Made by a program: the position numbers and the translations under genes. Shown in pieces: positions 47,193-58,469 of a stretch of DNA of 64,000 nucleotides; the first letter of the stretch is position 1, and every line of letters starts with the position of its first letter. Location of the stretch: positions 40,411,475 through 40,475,474 of the forward strand of contig OY829545.1 in NCBI GenBank assembly GCA_963691705.1. Reading direction: 5' to 3'. Source of the DNA: Viola odorata (taxonomy: Eukaryota > Streptophyta > Magnoliopsida > Malpighiales > Violaceae). The notes beneath the pieces are model-generated. The model saw only the letters and a program-made list of their open reading frames with translations, did no database searches and was not told the origin of the DNA.

Positions 47193-47421
47193 CTCCCTCC
47201 ATCAATTAATAACTGACGTGGGCCCACAAATCACAGGTTTTAAGGCAAACAGGTCCACGTCAGCTTTAATATTAAAAAAATGAAAAAGTTGCTTTTGTCA
47301 GGGTGGGCCGAGTCAGTTTTAATATTAAAAAAATTAAAAAGTTATTTTTTGGAAAAAACGTCAATTATTTTAGCACCAATGTTTTAAGCCTAAAAGGTTA
47401 GTTATTAATTGACGGGGGGAG
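47193..47421. mobile_element. Stowaway-like MITE, 229 bp
   Basis: Terminal inverted repeats CTCCCTCCATCAATTAATAA and its near complement (TTATTAATTGACGGGGGGAG), flanked by TA on both sides, the hallmark of Stowaway (Tc1/mariner) elements. There is no coding capacity. Internal sequence is partly duplicated (agtcagttttaatattaaaa versus cgtcagctttaatattaaaa). Confidence 0.85.
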
Positions 47422-47423
47422 TA

Positions 47424-49811
47424 TTAATTAGGTTTCGTTCTTTTAAAAAATTAATAAGAAGTTATTCATCACAAGATGAGGTTAATGAAATTTTTGGCAC
47501 CTGTACTCACCTTAGTGTATTGATTTAGCACCTACACTCATTTTCAGTTTTAAATAACCCTTGCACTCAAATGATCGTTATCATTTGGCCCCTCATACTA
47601 ACGCCGTTCAACGTGAATCGTTAAGTTCCCTACGTGGTATGCCACGTCACATTCCATGTGGTTGTTTGCTGACGTGTCATGCTACATCAGCAAATTTGAT
47701 CCGAACCCAACTAAAAACGGGTCTGGGCAAACGGGTATCAAAACGGGTTTGGGGCAGAGTCATGAAATGACGTCATTTTTGAAGAAAAAAATCTTCAAAA
47801 CACGTTCATCCTTCTCCTCATTCTCCTCACTTTCTTTTCTATCTTCTTTCTTTTTGTTTTTCCTTTCTTCTCTTTTCTACGAACTCACTCTCTCTCTTTT
47901 TTCTCCCTGTCCTTTTCTTTTCTTTCTTTCTTTCCTTTTTCTTTCTTTCTTTTTTTCTCTATTTTTCTTTCTTCTTCCTCTCTTCTGCTCTTTCTTTCCC
48001 TTTTTTTCTACAATCGTGTACCGACACGACAAGAGAATTGATCTTCACTCAAATATACTTAATATTTTTCTGATGCCTAAATGCACAAATAAATGTGTAA
48101 AGGGCAAGACATGGTCGAACCATAGAGATTGAAGGAATAATATTTCAGCTTAATTGTACGGCAAAGAGTAAATGTAACCAAATACAAACGTAATATTGGT
48201 GGGGGTTTATGTTGATTGACGAATCAATCAACGCAGAGGTGGGAGCTAACAAGACGAATACTTAAAAGCGCAAGTCACAACACAAAAGTAACAAATATTC
48301 GAGGGCACGAAAGCAAATAACAATCAAGGGCAAGAAAATGAGAAAGGCAGTAAAAGAGATATTAATCTGATGGGAAGAGATCTTAGCAAAAGGTGTTCTC
48401 GGGTTGCATTTCAGGTTAGTTAATCATTGGCATAAAAATAGTCCAAACTCATGCATAAACCTACTATAGGGGCTTAGTTTCCACTCAACACCCCTTACTT
48501 ACCTTCGTAGGTAAAAGCTACCCCCTGTTTCCACATATGAGGTAGCCTTGACGTTTCGCCATCCTCCTAGGCACGAATGCGGGAAGGCACTACTCAAAAC
48601 ACCCATGAAGTGGAGGCAAGACAGATCTAGGGCGTGACATCTCAGTGTGTCAAGCTCGCATCACATACCCTAAACAACCGTTTACCCCTAGACCAAAGAC
48701 CTCTCGCGATGTCCCCACTAGGTGTCTACTTTAACTCAAGGATTCACATCAGTTATAACCAAGAGAGTGACAGTACTCACACAGAAATATTAACAGTTGA
48801 TCAAGCCCTCAACATTTCTAAATGAGCATGGAAATAAAACGATAAACAACTGAATATGACAAGAGAATATCTTAAGCATGCATTAGGCCTCTTAACCGAA
48901 CCTTAAAACCGTTGAAACACCCTTTACTAAGAAGATGGTATTTAGCTACTTATAAACAGTAAGTAGACTGAGAGAATAACATAAACGAGATTAAGAGAAA
49001 TAAAAGAGAAGTGTATTAGAATAAACCGATTGAGGAAATCAATGCTTTCCCTTTTACAAGCTGGCGGCTGTGCTAAAAAAGAGGAAGAGAGAATCCCTAA
49101 AATTTAGGTAAAAGTGAGAGTATGTCCTAAGATCAGCCGTCCTTACAAAAATCCTAAAGTTTAGCTTATATAGCCTAAAAACTAGCTAAGGGACAAAATA
49201 CAGCTAAAGGAGAGAGAGTGTTAGCTCATGAGAGGGTGAACATATAGGAATGGCGCGTCCAGGACAGGGAATATTCTGGGGTCTTTGGCAGCGCCTGACA
49301 TCTTCTAGAAACACTTGGGATCCCTTGCGAATCTTCGGAGATTCCTTTCTTTGGCTTTTGATCTTTGATCCGATGCGGATACGTCAAGGGCTCGAGACTG
49401 CTCACTGGTCTGGTTAGCGTCGAGGGCATGATGACACTCCGATCTTCTGGGCCTTGAAGCTTGAAAGCTCCAGAAATCCTTCCAAAATCGCTCGCTTTCG
49501 CTCTTTTCTTCCTTTAGCTACTAATCTACAAAAAGATGGGAAAAAGGGGCAAATCAGAAGTATCATGCCCTCGAAAGGGCCGAAATAAGGGAGAAAAACC
49601 TATAATAAAAACACGAGATCAAACATCCCCACACTGCCCAATGCTCGCCCTCGAGCATTCACAAAACTGGATATCGCCTCAAGAAACAGACAACACAATT
49701 AATCACACACTCAAATACAAACCGGCACCAAGCTATACTTCGCGCAAACTCATTCTCACCTAGAAGACACCTGCATCAAATCAGAGGGATAACGACCCCT
49801 AAGATCAAACT
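47424..49811. other. Non-coding DNA with transposon-like scraps
   Basis: 47490-47760 reads like one terminus of a MULE-type element (cacctgtactcacc, ccctcatactaacgccgtt, gtgccacgtcac-like text), but no inverse partner was found. 47790-48010 is a CT/TC microsatellite. 48080-49800 has features of retrotransposon non-coding DNA (tggtcgaaccatagagatt near 48110; catccccacactgcccaatgctcgccctcga near 49625). No gene is supported. Confidence 0.35.
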
Positions 49812-50355
49812 TGATAAGAGTCCGGGAGATACTGAGCAGGATCGGCCTGATCTGGGCTGGTCGGGAACACTGTACTGGGGTCTTCGTCACCTGCAAAGCG
49901 CCGGAGGGGGTCTCCGGCGTAAACACTCCGATGCCAAAGTCAGTGTGAGTAGTCAAAATGGCAGGGGTTCAGTACGCTGTCTTAGGCTTACCTCTTGTCT
50001 GAAAAGGTGGGGGTATTTATAGGCAAAGGAAGGAGTGTACCGACAAGGGGTAGGAGTTATCCCTAGTAGGTGCCGCTGGGGTGATAGATGTCGCTGGGGT
50101 GATAGATGTCGCTGGGGTGGCAGGGAGTGATGTCATGCGGAGTGACGTCATGGATGACCTGGGATGGGATGCTGCCGTGCGGATGTCGTATGAGAGCCCC
50201 CCCTCTCCCCCCGCTGATGTCAACCATCCCAGGGTCGGCCGCCAGGCTAAGGGCGGTAAGAACAGGGTCTCGTCTCCCTCGGCGGGTACAGTATACTGGC
50301 CGAGTCACCCAGCGGGGTAGTGGAGATGCCGCTTCTGTGGTATCGATAGTTATCA
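49812..50355 (-). repeat. LTR of a Tat-like Ty3/gypsy element, minus orientation
   Basis: Read on the minus strand it starts TGATAACTATCG and ends GACTCTTATCA. It shares a fixed set of landmarks with the LTR at 61704-62232: GACATCAGCGGGGGG, CTATAAATACCCC, GCATCGGAGTGT, CGCCGGAG...CTCCGG and GCTTTGCAGGT. The TATA (TATAAATA) is at 50014-50021. An 18-bp tandem repeat (cgctggggtgatagatgt) begins at 50074. Presumed to be the 3' LTR of the 49.8-61.7 kb element. The outer ends are uncertain because no target duplication or clear polypurine tract is seen. Confidence 0.65.
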
Positions 50356-50513
50356 TATGCCAAACTGAAAACATAAGGTATCGGTAGTGGAGATGTAGTG
50401 TTTACCAAGGGCTATCGTCGCGTCTTTCGTCTTGCCTCTTTAGAAGTTTCTGCATTAATGAGGGCTCGACAGTCGATAAAGGTATATTTTCAGAGCACCT
50501 TTTTTCCTGAGTC

Positions 50514-50523
50514 TATAAATAGG
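50514..50523 (+). promoter_or_regulatory. TATA box TATAAATAGG for antisense gene 1
   Basis: Lies about 90 bp upstream of the ATG at 50605, a normal plant core-promoter spacing. Confidence 0.6.
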
Positions 50524-50604
50524 CCTTTCATTTTGCACTTGTTTCCATAACTCTCTCAACCTTCTTCACATCTCTCTTCGATTTTCCTCATCTCTTTTCC
50601 TTCA

Positions 50605-50991
50605 ATGGACGAGATCACCAAGAACTTTATGCTATCCAAAACCCATACCTTGAGAAATCTAACCCAGGCTGACATCGATTTTTTGGGGTCGTTGAGCACC
50701 AAGACTTCGGAGGATATCTTGGAGCTCCAGGGAATGTTGACTCCCCTTCAGGCTAGACAGGCTGCTGTTACCATGGAGGACTTCAGTCCCGTGGAGAAAG
50801 TGGTGAAGCTGTCAGCGGCTGTCTCTCAAATTCAGCTGCTTATGACAATGCTGCAGCATAGGAAGGACTTGCTGGGGTGCTGCCTGAAGGGCATGAGGGT
50901 TTATTCCTCTGAACTGACCACTCTTGTGGATGCCCTGAGGGAAATTCCTTTCCTGGAGTGGGAGGATGATGACGCTGGGTCGAATGTCTGA
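50605..50991 (+). CDS. Antisense gene 1: small coiled-coil protein, 128 aa (family member D)
   Basis: An intact single-exon frame starting MDEITKNFMLSKTHTLRN, with a TATA box about 90 bp upstream. It is rich in amphipathic helix (residues about 20-120) and ends in an acidic tail (LEWEDDDAGSNV). Residues from LQARQAAV to ALREIP align without gaps with the MULE-1 ORF B: same LQxR, same helix length, same RG/KG-x-RV-xx-SEL and the same final AL-xx-(V/I)P. So it belongs to the same family as 1455-1838. It has no nonsense codon, unlike most of the surrounding retroelement. Function is unknown; an oligomerisation or binding role is a guess. Confidence 0.65.
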   Translation: MDEITKNFMLSKTHTLRNLTQADIDFLGSLSTKTSEDILELQGMLTPLQARQAAVTMEDFSPVEKVVKLSAAVSQIQLLMTMLQHRKDLLGCCLKGMRVYSSELTTLVDALREIPFLEWEDDDAGSNV

Positions 50992-51465
50992 CCAGCGATG
51001 GGGATCCTCTTGGCGTGTCTTTCTGTGCTCCTCTGGGGCCACCTTTTGTAACCCCGGGCCGTTAGGCCTTTTTGTAATCTCGGGTCGTTAGGCCCTTTAA
51101 ATAAATAAATATGCTTTTCCTTATTAGCTTGCCGCGCTGTCGATGTTTTTCTTCTTTCTCATGTCATTTTTCTTAAAAAACAACTTCTATTCTCACTAAT
51201 TGTGAGCTTGGTGTCCCTTGGGATCCCATAACTTTATTTGCCTACCTGGCTCATAATGACGATTCTCTCACGTCCCAACCGTTCTGAATATATTTTGCGC
51301 CGTTTTTCAGTGTTAACGGATTGGGCAACGATTTCGGTACCGTTCGGTTGGTGTAGACTTTCAACAGTTGCGAAGTCAGATCTTTCCCCCAATAGTCGTT
51401 ATCCCTGATAGTATTAATTGTCCTCGATAATACGCGAAAAGGCAGGCACGCTTCCTCACCTCGGC

Positions 51466-51473
51466 TATATAAT
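51466..51473 (+). promoter_or_regulatory. TATA box TATATAAT for antisense gene 2
   Basis: Lies 78 bp upstream of the ATG at 51544. Confidence 0.5.
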
Positions 51474-51543
51474 GAGGCTCTTCCTTTCTTTTCCCTGTTC
51501 ATCTCTTCTTTTCTCCTTTCTTCTCACTCTTACTGATATTTCC

Positions 51544-52032
51544 ATGGCTGACTCCCGTTTTTTGTATATTGCTGCCCGTGATTCTCCCCCGACCCCTGCA
51601 ACTTCTCCCGACTCCGACAACCCTCCTCCCTCACCTCACTGGAGGCCTGCCAGACGTTCTGCAAAGTGTCGGGGTCCCAAGAAATCGAAGAAAACAAAGA
51701 AACAATCTTTTGAATCCTTCTTTGCCGACTTTGAACCTCACTATCTCTCGCTGCGGCAAAAGGATGAAGCGTCACCATCTGTTCCTTGTCCTTTTCCCAA
51801 GGATAGGACTTCTGTGCAAGATGCCACTCTAGGACTGGTTACCCCGACCCTGGAGGAAGGCTCCCGCGCCGCTTCAAAGGAGGAAACTGCCCCCACGACA
51901 GGTTCCGTGACTAGGCTTGGTAAAAGACCTTTCAGGATTGACGAGCCCTTTCCTTTCTACAATAGTGGGTCACCATCGTCTCCGGAGGATTATGATTATA
52001 TCTACGACATACACTGGGCGGACGAAGACTGA
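51544..52032 (+). CDS. Antisense gene 2: basic-then-acidic hypothetical protein, 162 aa
   Basis: Starts MADSRFLYIAARDSPPTPAT. The first 45 residues are Pro/Ser-rich. A strongly basic patch (GPKKSKKTKKQ, about 50-60) looks like a nuclear import signal. It is followed by SFESFFADFEPHYLSLRQK and an acidic Tyr/Asp-rich end (PEDYDYIYDIHWADED). No known domain is recognised. The frame is intact with its own TATA box. It follows antisense gene 1 by 553 bp on the same strand, very like the 563-bp spacing between the coiled-coil gene at 1455-1838 and the basic protein at 1-891. Confidence 0.5.
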   Translation: MADSRFLYIAARDSPPTPATSPDSDNPPPSPHWRPARRSAKCRGPKKSKKTKKQSFESFFADFEPHYLSLRQKDEASPSVPCPFPKDRTSVQDATLGLVTPTLEEGSRAASKEETAPTTGSVTRLGKRPFRIDEPFPFYNSGSPSSPEDYDYIYDIHWADED

Positions 52033-52542
52033 CAATGCCGTACTCGTTGTAGATGCCGCTGGCTTTCTCTTTCAGTAAATAAAATAGAATAAAATAAAAT
52101 GTCATTTGCCTTTTTCTTTTTGCTTTTGGTATAATGCCGCTCTATGGGATAAATGCCGCTGGACAACCAATTACCACTTCATACGACCATTTTTTTGGGG
52201 TTTCTGGTAATTAACGAGCCTTTCTTTTGCGAAATTCGAGGCGAGCGCTTGACTTTAAGTTTTCTGTCAGGGTCTTTCCACGTGTCCCGTTTGTCCCATA
52301 CGTGTTAAGCTGTGATAGGTTGCCCTTCTGCCTGACTTTTCCACCGTCTCTTTTAAAAGGAAAAACACTTCTTCTTTGTACCCTTTTGCTTCTTTTTATA
52401 CTTCACAACTCTTTTCATTTTTCGCTCTCTCCGAGGAAATTCTCTCGTTCGCATCCAGACGATTCGCCTATTAATTTCAGTCTTCTCTCTCAAGGTACTC
52501 TGCTCGATCTTACTTTGATTTTCCTTTGCTGCTTTATCTATC

Positions 52543-54708
52543 ATGCCTCGCACGAGATCTCAATCTAGTTCTTTAGTTACCCCTAGGCCAATTTCTCGAT
52601 ATCCTGAGCTTGAAAACACCCCTAGCATCTTTACTTGCCCTACTGTCTTATGCCTTGAACTGGAAAGCAATAACATTACCTTCCCCCATGGTTATCGTCC
52701 CACTATTCCTTCTGACACTATGAGGCTTCATAGCCGGCTCTGGAAAAATCATAGGATTCTTTATTTTAAAATATTTCAATATGGGTTCCGCCTCCCAGTT
52801 CATGACACACTAGAGCGTGTGCTGCGCGAGCACGAGCTTAACCCTGCGCAGATCACCCCTTCCTCATGGAGTTGCATCTACACCTTCCTTCATGCTTGCG
52901 AGTTAAAAGATATTCTTGCTCCCTCTGTCGCTTTATTTCGCAAGTTCTTGACTCTGGTTTTTCGCGACGGCTTCATTAATATTATTCCAAGGTGGGATGA
53001 CGCCCTAGTGAGGCCTTTTTGGTAAAATTTTCAAGGATTTGAGAAGAATGTCGAAGACTGGAAGAACGGTTTCTTCGTTGTCGAATTACCCTCTCCCCTA
53101 TGGCGTTCTGACTTTAACCTGGAGGTAGTTGATTGAGTGAAGCCAGCGCCTCTGTCTAGGGAAGAGTTGGGTCAAGCCAACGCTTTACTGGAGATGGAGT
53201 CCTCTTTCCAGATCCGAAACTTTACTTTGTACAGGCCTTTAACTGAGTGTACCATAGGTGAGCTTTTGAGCTTCGTCGCTGCCTTACTTACCCCTTGTTT
53301 ACTAACATAACTTTTCGCAGGGGAGACTATCGCTCGCCCGCTCTCCGAAGGTGACGTTTCTCACAAGGTTGTCGCGCCTTCAACGACTGCTCCCTCTACT
53401 TCCGCTGGGGCTCGAGCTGATCACCATATGCCCATAAAGAAAAGAGCTTTAGACGAGATCCTTTCCAGGGAAAGCGGTTCCTCCCTCCGCACTTCCCGCT
53501 TCGTGGAGAATTGGTTACCCAGTCGGAAGAAGAGGTCCGGGTCTGGTTCGCCAGTGACTGACACAAAGATTTTCTCCTACGGAGTCGAGGACATGGAGGA
53601 CATGGATACGGAACTGAGCCTCCGCCCGGCTTCCTCAGCTCAACGGAAGAAACTAAGGGAAGCGAGTGAAGCTCAAGTGACAAGGATGACTGCTCGATCT
53701 CCTCCTGCCAACACTACGAGTACCGTCGCTTCCCAGACTGTCGTTTCTCCTAACACCACTAAGGGGGGTGTCGCTTCACTGGGTGGCACTTCCTCGGCTC
53801 TGGGGTTGGCTGCCCCCAACAAGACCTCCCCTGCCGCGATGATGCCGCCATCTGCTACAGACTCCACTCCTGTCATGGAACCTCCACACTCGCCCATTGG
53901 CCCCTGTATTCCTGACGTGCCTCCATCAGTCCCAAGTGGACCTGGTTCTTCTCACTCTCCCCCGAAGTCCCCTTGCTCGTTGTTCCTTACTTCAATTCGA
54001 GACGTTGGGGGCTCAGGCGGTATCTCCACCCCTTCCTTTGTTGCTGATCTTTCCCCTGACGGGCCTCAAGGGGCCCCTTCTCACCGACTAAATCTGTCAA
54101 AATTTGGGACTGACGGGTTCCGCGCCCTGGGTATATCAGACCCCTTGTCGCAAGATCAGCCCACGGCTATCTTGGCCTGCGAAATGTTTCGCGCCTCCGA
54201 GGACGAAAGTAGGCTACTGCAGCTTCCTCCTGAGGTTCAGTATGTGCGCGTCATGAACAACTGCCTTACTGCCTTTCGACAACTTCATTACTTCATCAAG
54301 GCTCGTGGTACACAATCTCAAAACTCTGGTGCCCTAGCAAAGGTAGAGGAGCTGTCGCGACTCCACAAACGCGCTCAAGCCGAACTGCGCGAGTGCCGCA
54401 CTGACCTCACTCGGGAAAGGTCTAAAGGAAAAGCCCAGGTTGAAGCTTTGGAGGCTGAGCTGGTGGCTGAAAGAAAGAAGAACTCTTTCCTTCTTGAGGA
54501 GATATCGTCCCGCGATGCCGACCTGACGAAAGCTTCCACGAAGGTGGCCTGGTGAAAGAAGAAGACTGAACAAGCCTTTATCGCTGGGGTCACAGATCAG
54601 CACCGCGGTAGGGCCGCTGATCCCGCTGAGGTCGCCCGGTATGCCTCCGCGAGGATGAAAGAGATTGATGAGATCCAAGAGGGTTTCCTCTCCTCCGAAG
54701 AGGAGTAA
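52543..54708 (+). pseudogene. Antisense gene 3: plant 'putative gypsy-type transposon' protein, three stops
   Basis: Two exons are inferred: 52543-53257 (715 nt) and 53321-54708, a 63-bp intron with GT/CGCAG borders, frame joining exactly (701 codons). The N-terminal region (KIFQYGFRLPVHDTLERVL, NPAQITPSSWSCIYTF, WKNGFFVVELPSPLWRS) fits what I remember of Pfam PF04195. The second exon is Pro/Ser-rich with a long C-terminal coiled coil (about 585-670). In-frame stops: TAA 53023-53025 (at a Lys in the paralogue), TGA 53134-53136 and TGA 54553-54555 (after AW). It is a decayed gene antisense to the element's pol. Confidence 0.7.
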
Positions 54709-55208
54709 TAAGTCAGTGCCTGGGGAGGGCCCATTTGATGCCGCTTGATTGGGGGTGTCGCTTCTTTACTTACTCCCTTGTTGTATTATTTTTCCCATTT
54801 GGACTTTGACGTCGCCTCCTTACTTGTAATAATTAACAAATCTTGCAATCTTGACCAAATAATACGTGTTTCTTAACGATGTCGCCCTTTATCACTTGCC
54901 GCTTGACTACTTTTTTCTTCGCCCTTCGCCCCTTGCGTGCCGTGGCATTGCAACTTGCCGCTCCTTTTCACTGGGTTTGACTGCCCCCTTTTTCAGAGTA
55001 TTTAATGCTCTGACTCCTTTTACTTGATGCGGAGGAGACAGTCATGATGCTCTAAGCCCACGTGTCCTCAAAGGGGAGCGCTAAGGGAATAACGGGCTGA
55101 ACATGTCTTTTCGCTCCTCAGGGATTGTACCCGCTTCCCGCGCCTCTTGTTCTTGACACGTCACACACCACGATCGCTTGACCCGTCGTTCCCTTTAATC
55201 CTTAAGGT

Positions 55209-55216
55209 TATAAAAA
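55209..55216 (+). promoter_or_regulatory. TATA box TATAAAAA for antisense gene 4
   Basis: Lies about 155 bp upstream of the ATG at 55363. A GGTACC donor-like site in the leader near 55328 leaves room for a 5' UTR intron. Confidence 0.45.
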
Positions 55217-55362
55217 CCCTTACGTGCTCTATTCTTATCTTTTGTTACCTTTCTCTTTGGAAAACGAAAAGAAAGAAAAGAAAACACAATTCCTCTTCTT
55301 CCTCCTACGATCCGCCTCTCACAAAAGGTACCTTCCTATCTATCCTTCGTTTAACCTTGCCC

Positions 55363-57641
55363 ATGGCTCGTAATCGCCGTTATTCCCGCTCTGCTGGGGA
55401 GGGGGATATTGATACTACTATTTCCACCATTGCTTCCACCACCGTCCTTCGACGGCGCCTGCGGAGTTATAATGCCACTCACGACCAGTTGGAGGGGTAT
55501 TCTACTGAAGTTGCCCCAAAGTCGCTTCGCCTTAATAGCGAATTATCTGGCAACCGTAGGGTTCTTTATGCTAAGATGTTTCATTATGGTTTTCGGCTGC
55601 CTCTAGATCCTTTAATTGCCGAGTTACTCTCTGAATTCGATTTAAATGCTGCCCAGTTGAGTCCAAATGCCTATTGTGGCATTTATGTTTTTATAGCCCT
55701 TTGTAGATACATAGGAAATGAATCTCCTTCTTTGTTGTTGCTGCGCTCCCTTTTTCAATTATACCACCATAACAACGGCATCATAGCGATATCGCCTCGC
55801 TATGATGTTGAAGCCCTAAACCCCTTTACCTGGAAGCTGTTGTTCCTCGAATCTTCTGTTGACGCTTGGAAAAAAGGATTCTTCATCATCAATCTGCCCG
55901 AGCCCTTGTGGCGGAGCGGGTTTAATCTAGTCGTCAGAGATGCTGCCTGGGGTGGCAGGCCACACTTAGGACCAGTTGACCAAGGCTGGCTAGACAAGCT
56001 ACTCAACCTGTCGGGGATTCCTGGTGTTCACACTCGCGAACTCGCGTGCCGGGGCGACATCCGGGATTGCATTCAAAGTGAGCACCGTCCCTTCATTCGC
56101 TGCTCCCCGTCAGTACTAACTCTAACGTTCTTTTCTTATTTCTACAGATCCTCCCGCCGGGTGGAAACCTGAGTGCATCAAGAAAAGAGAGAGAAGAGCT
56201 AAGCAGAAGAAAGGAAAAAAGGCTCTTTCTGCCGTCTCGATCGGTGCCGCTACTGACACCATGCACGCGTCCACTTCTGCGCCTGAGTCCTCTTCTCTTC
56301 CTCGAGCGGAGGCTACTGCCACATCAACTATTGAGCCAATTTCCTCCCCCAGCATTGTTCCTACTCGAGCGTCGTCTTCTCGTCCTCCCCTTGCCAAAAA
56401 GAAGAAGAGAACTCTCCGCCTTCGCGTTATCGCTCCTACTCGTCCTCCTGTTCAGGTGGTTTTTACAAACTTTTCTCCGTCTATTTGTTTCGTTCATTTC
56501 TTAATTCCCTTTTTTCTTTCGCGCGTAGGATACCGCTGCTGTTGTCTCTTCTGCTACTCCTTCGCGCGATGGTATGGACTTGTCAGGCATTCTTGGCCCC
56601 AAGCGACCGCGTCCCAATGAAGACACCCCTTCCGCGGATGACTTTGCTGCTAGTCAGGAAGGGCAGGGCGGCGTCACCAATACCGGCCCCTTGGTGGGTA
56701 ATCAAGGCTCTGGTCCGCCAGGGAACGGAGCTACCTCTGCGTCGCTTCACTCTTCTTTTGCCGCGTCATCTCCTCATCCTGGCAATCCCTTGGGCTTTCT
56801 GGAGGATCTTGTAGAGGAGGACTTTCCATCCCTACCAACCGGCGGTTTCAATATTGACGCTGGACCATCTAATCGTTCCCCTCCGTCCCCTCCTGATGTC
56901 TTCTTCGTTCCTGCTGCTGTTCAAACGATCTCTCCTTCTCTTCCCCCCATGGACACTCCGCGCATGGTGGCTGACCTAACCACTATACTCTCTAGCGGAG
57001 CCGCCACCCATCAGGTTGATTTAAGTAACGTTCACCAGCGCGGGTTCCCAGCATTAGGAGGCGACAGCTCCCTAGCGACATCCGCCTATCTGGCAGGACA
57101 TCTATTGTCGGTTGAGGAGGAGGAGCAGGCCTTCCTCTCCGTTGCCGAAGGTGAGCAACTGCAGCGGATAAGAACCCAACTGTTCTCTAGCTTTCAGGAT
57201 TTTCATTACTGGTCCAGGAATGTGACGAGACGAATGAGCTCTCTCCACTCTTCCTCCCAGGAATGACGCAACGCTAATCACCAGCTCTTGAAAGAAGTCA
57301 ACAAGTACCAAGGGGAACTTAATAAAACTCAGGAAGAGTTGAGGAAGTGTGTTGAAGAGCGACAATGTGCGGAAGCCAGTTTAGCAGTTGCGAGAAAGGA
57401 GCTGGAAGAGGCCAGAGGACGCGAGGCCACAAGGGATGCCGCCCTTCAAGCGGAGCAGGGTAAGAATGTCGCGCTTATGGAAGAAACGACAGACAAATGT
57501 AAATAGTTTCTGGAACAAACTGCGGGCCTCATGGCAGACTGCTTCATTGAGCGTCATTGCCGCAATCAGTTCGACGCTGATGCCATCATCCGCCTCTTCA
57601 AGCAGATGTCTGGGTTCCTCACCGATGAGGCCACGGCATGA
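55363..57641 (+). pseudogene. Antisense gene 4: paralogue of gene 3, two stops
   Basis: Three exons are inferred: 55363-56077 (again exactly 715 nt), 56148-56455 and 56529-57641, with small introns of 70 and 73 bp, in frame for 712 codons. It starts MARNRRYSRSAGEGD. KMFHYGFRLPLDPLIAELL, SPNAYCGIYVFIALCRY and WKKGFFIINLPEPLWRSGF align with gene 3. Exon 2 has a basic KKKKRTLRLR patch. Exon 3 begins with the Pro/Ser-rich part, then a coiled coil, then a conserved-looking end (FDADAIIRLFKQMSGFLTDE). Stops: TGA 57264-57266 and TAG 57504-57506. It is less damaged than gene 3 and has an open N-terminal domain. Confidence 0.72.
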
Positions 57642-58074
57642 CGAGGGGGTCGGCAACTTGCCTAGGGCGTAAATGTTACTTTTCTTTTTTGTCCATCGAT
57701 CGCCCTCACTTCTTTGCCCTTTCTGTGTTTTTGGGGCCTTTTACTTAAACAAGTCTCCCCTCTTGTATAAACAGTTTGCACAATTTGCCGCCATTTTACT
57801 TTATCAATGATCTTTCTCAATTTGCTTCCGTTAGCCCTTCTTTCAAAACTTGTTGCCACCGTTGAACTGATGTTGCCTGCGCCTTCGAACCTCCCTTGCG
57901 GAGTCGCAACACGTAATGTCGTCACGCGTTTCTCTCCGCGTGATAGGGTAGATCTGATCTTCACCATTATCTCGTACCGTGTTTAAGACAACGGGATCTC
58001 CCCTTTGGACGCTCTGCCTTTCCGCAGCGTCATTATTTCCTCAAGTGCTTCATCACTTTCACGCTTTACTAAGT
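57642..58074. other. Spacer after antisense gene 4
   Basis: No coding frame is supported. GC content and scattered TGTCGC/TGCCGC words are like the rest of the element. Confidence 0.4.
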
Positions 58075-58333
58075 TTTCTGCACATTTTTACTTATAACTT
58101 TCGTTAGTAGCGACATATTCGAAAAAGTCTTAGTTACCTTAGGTCGTTGCCGCGCGTGCTCCCCACTCACTTAGCGCGATCCCTCCGAGATGTCGCTTGT
58201 GCCGATTTTTCTGCACATTTTCACTTATCATTTACATTAGTAGCGACATCTGTTAAAATATCTTGATTACCTTGGGGTATGGCCGCGTATTTCCCCAACT
58301 CACTTGGCACGATCTCCCCCGATGTCGCTCATG
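58075..58333. repeat. Two imperfect 130-bp direct repeats
   Basis: Copies begin with tttctgcacatttt at 58075 and 58208 and share ttagtagcgacat, gttacctt/gattacctt, cccactcactt/cccaactcactt and gatgtcgct. Confidence 0.75.
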
Positions 58334-58469
58334 TCACGTACTCATCCAGCCAAACTTCACCGGGTTTGTCCCTTCCGGTTACTAGTTGGGGTACCGTGAC
58401 TTCTCACATTTCCTCAATCGGCCGGGAAGTGCCACCTCTCAGTGCGCCGCCTGATCAGGATCGGCCCTT

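Noticed and set aside
47490..47760. Complete MULE-type element right of the MITE
   Set aside because: Only one terminus-like stretch is visible; no inverse partner or target duplication was found.
49812..50355. Solo LTR
   Set aside because: Flanking pentamers do not match (aaact/tatgc), and its orientation fits the 3' LTR of the neighbouring minus-strand element better.
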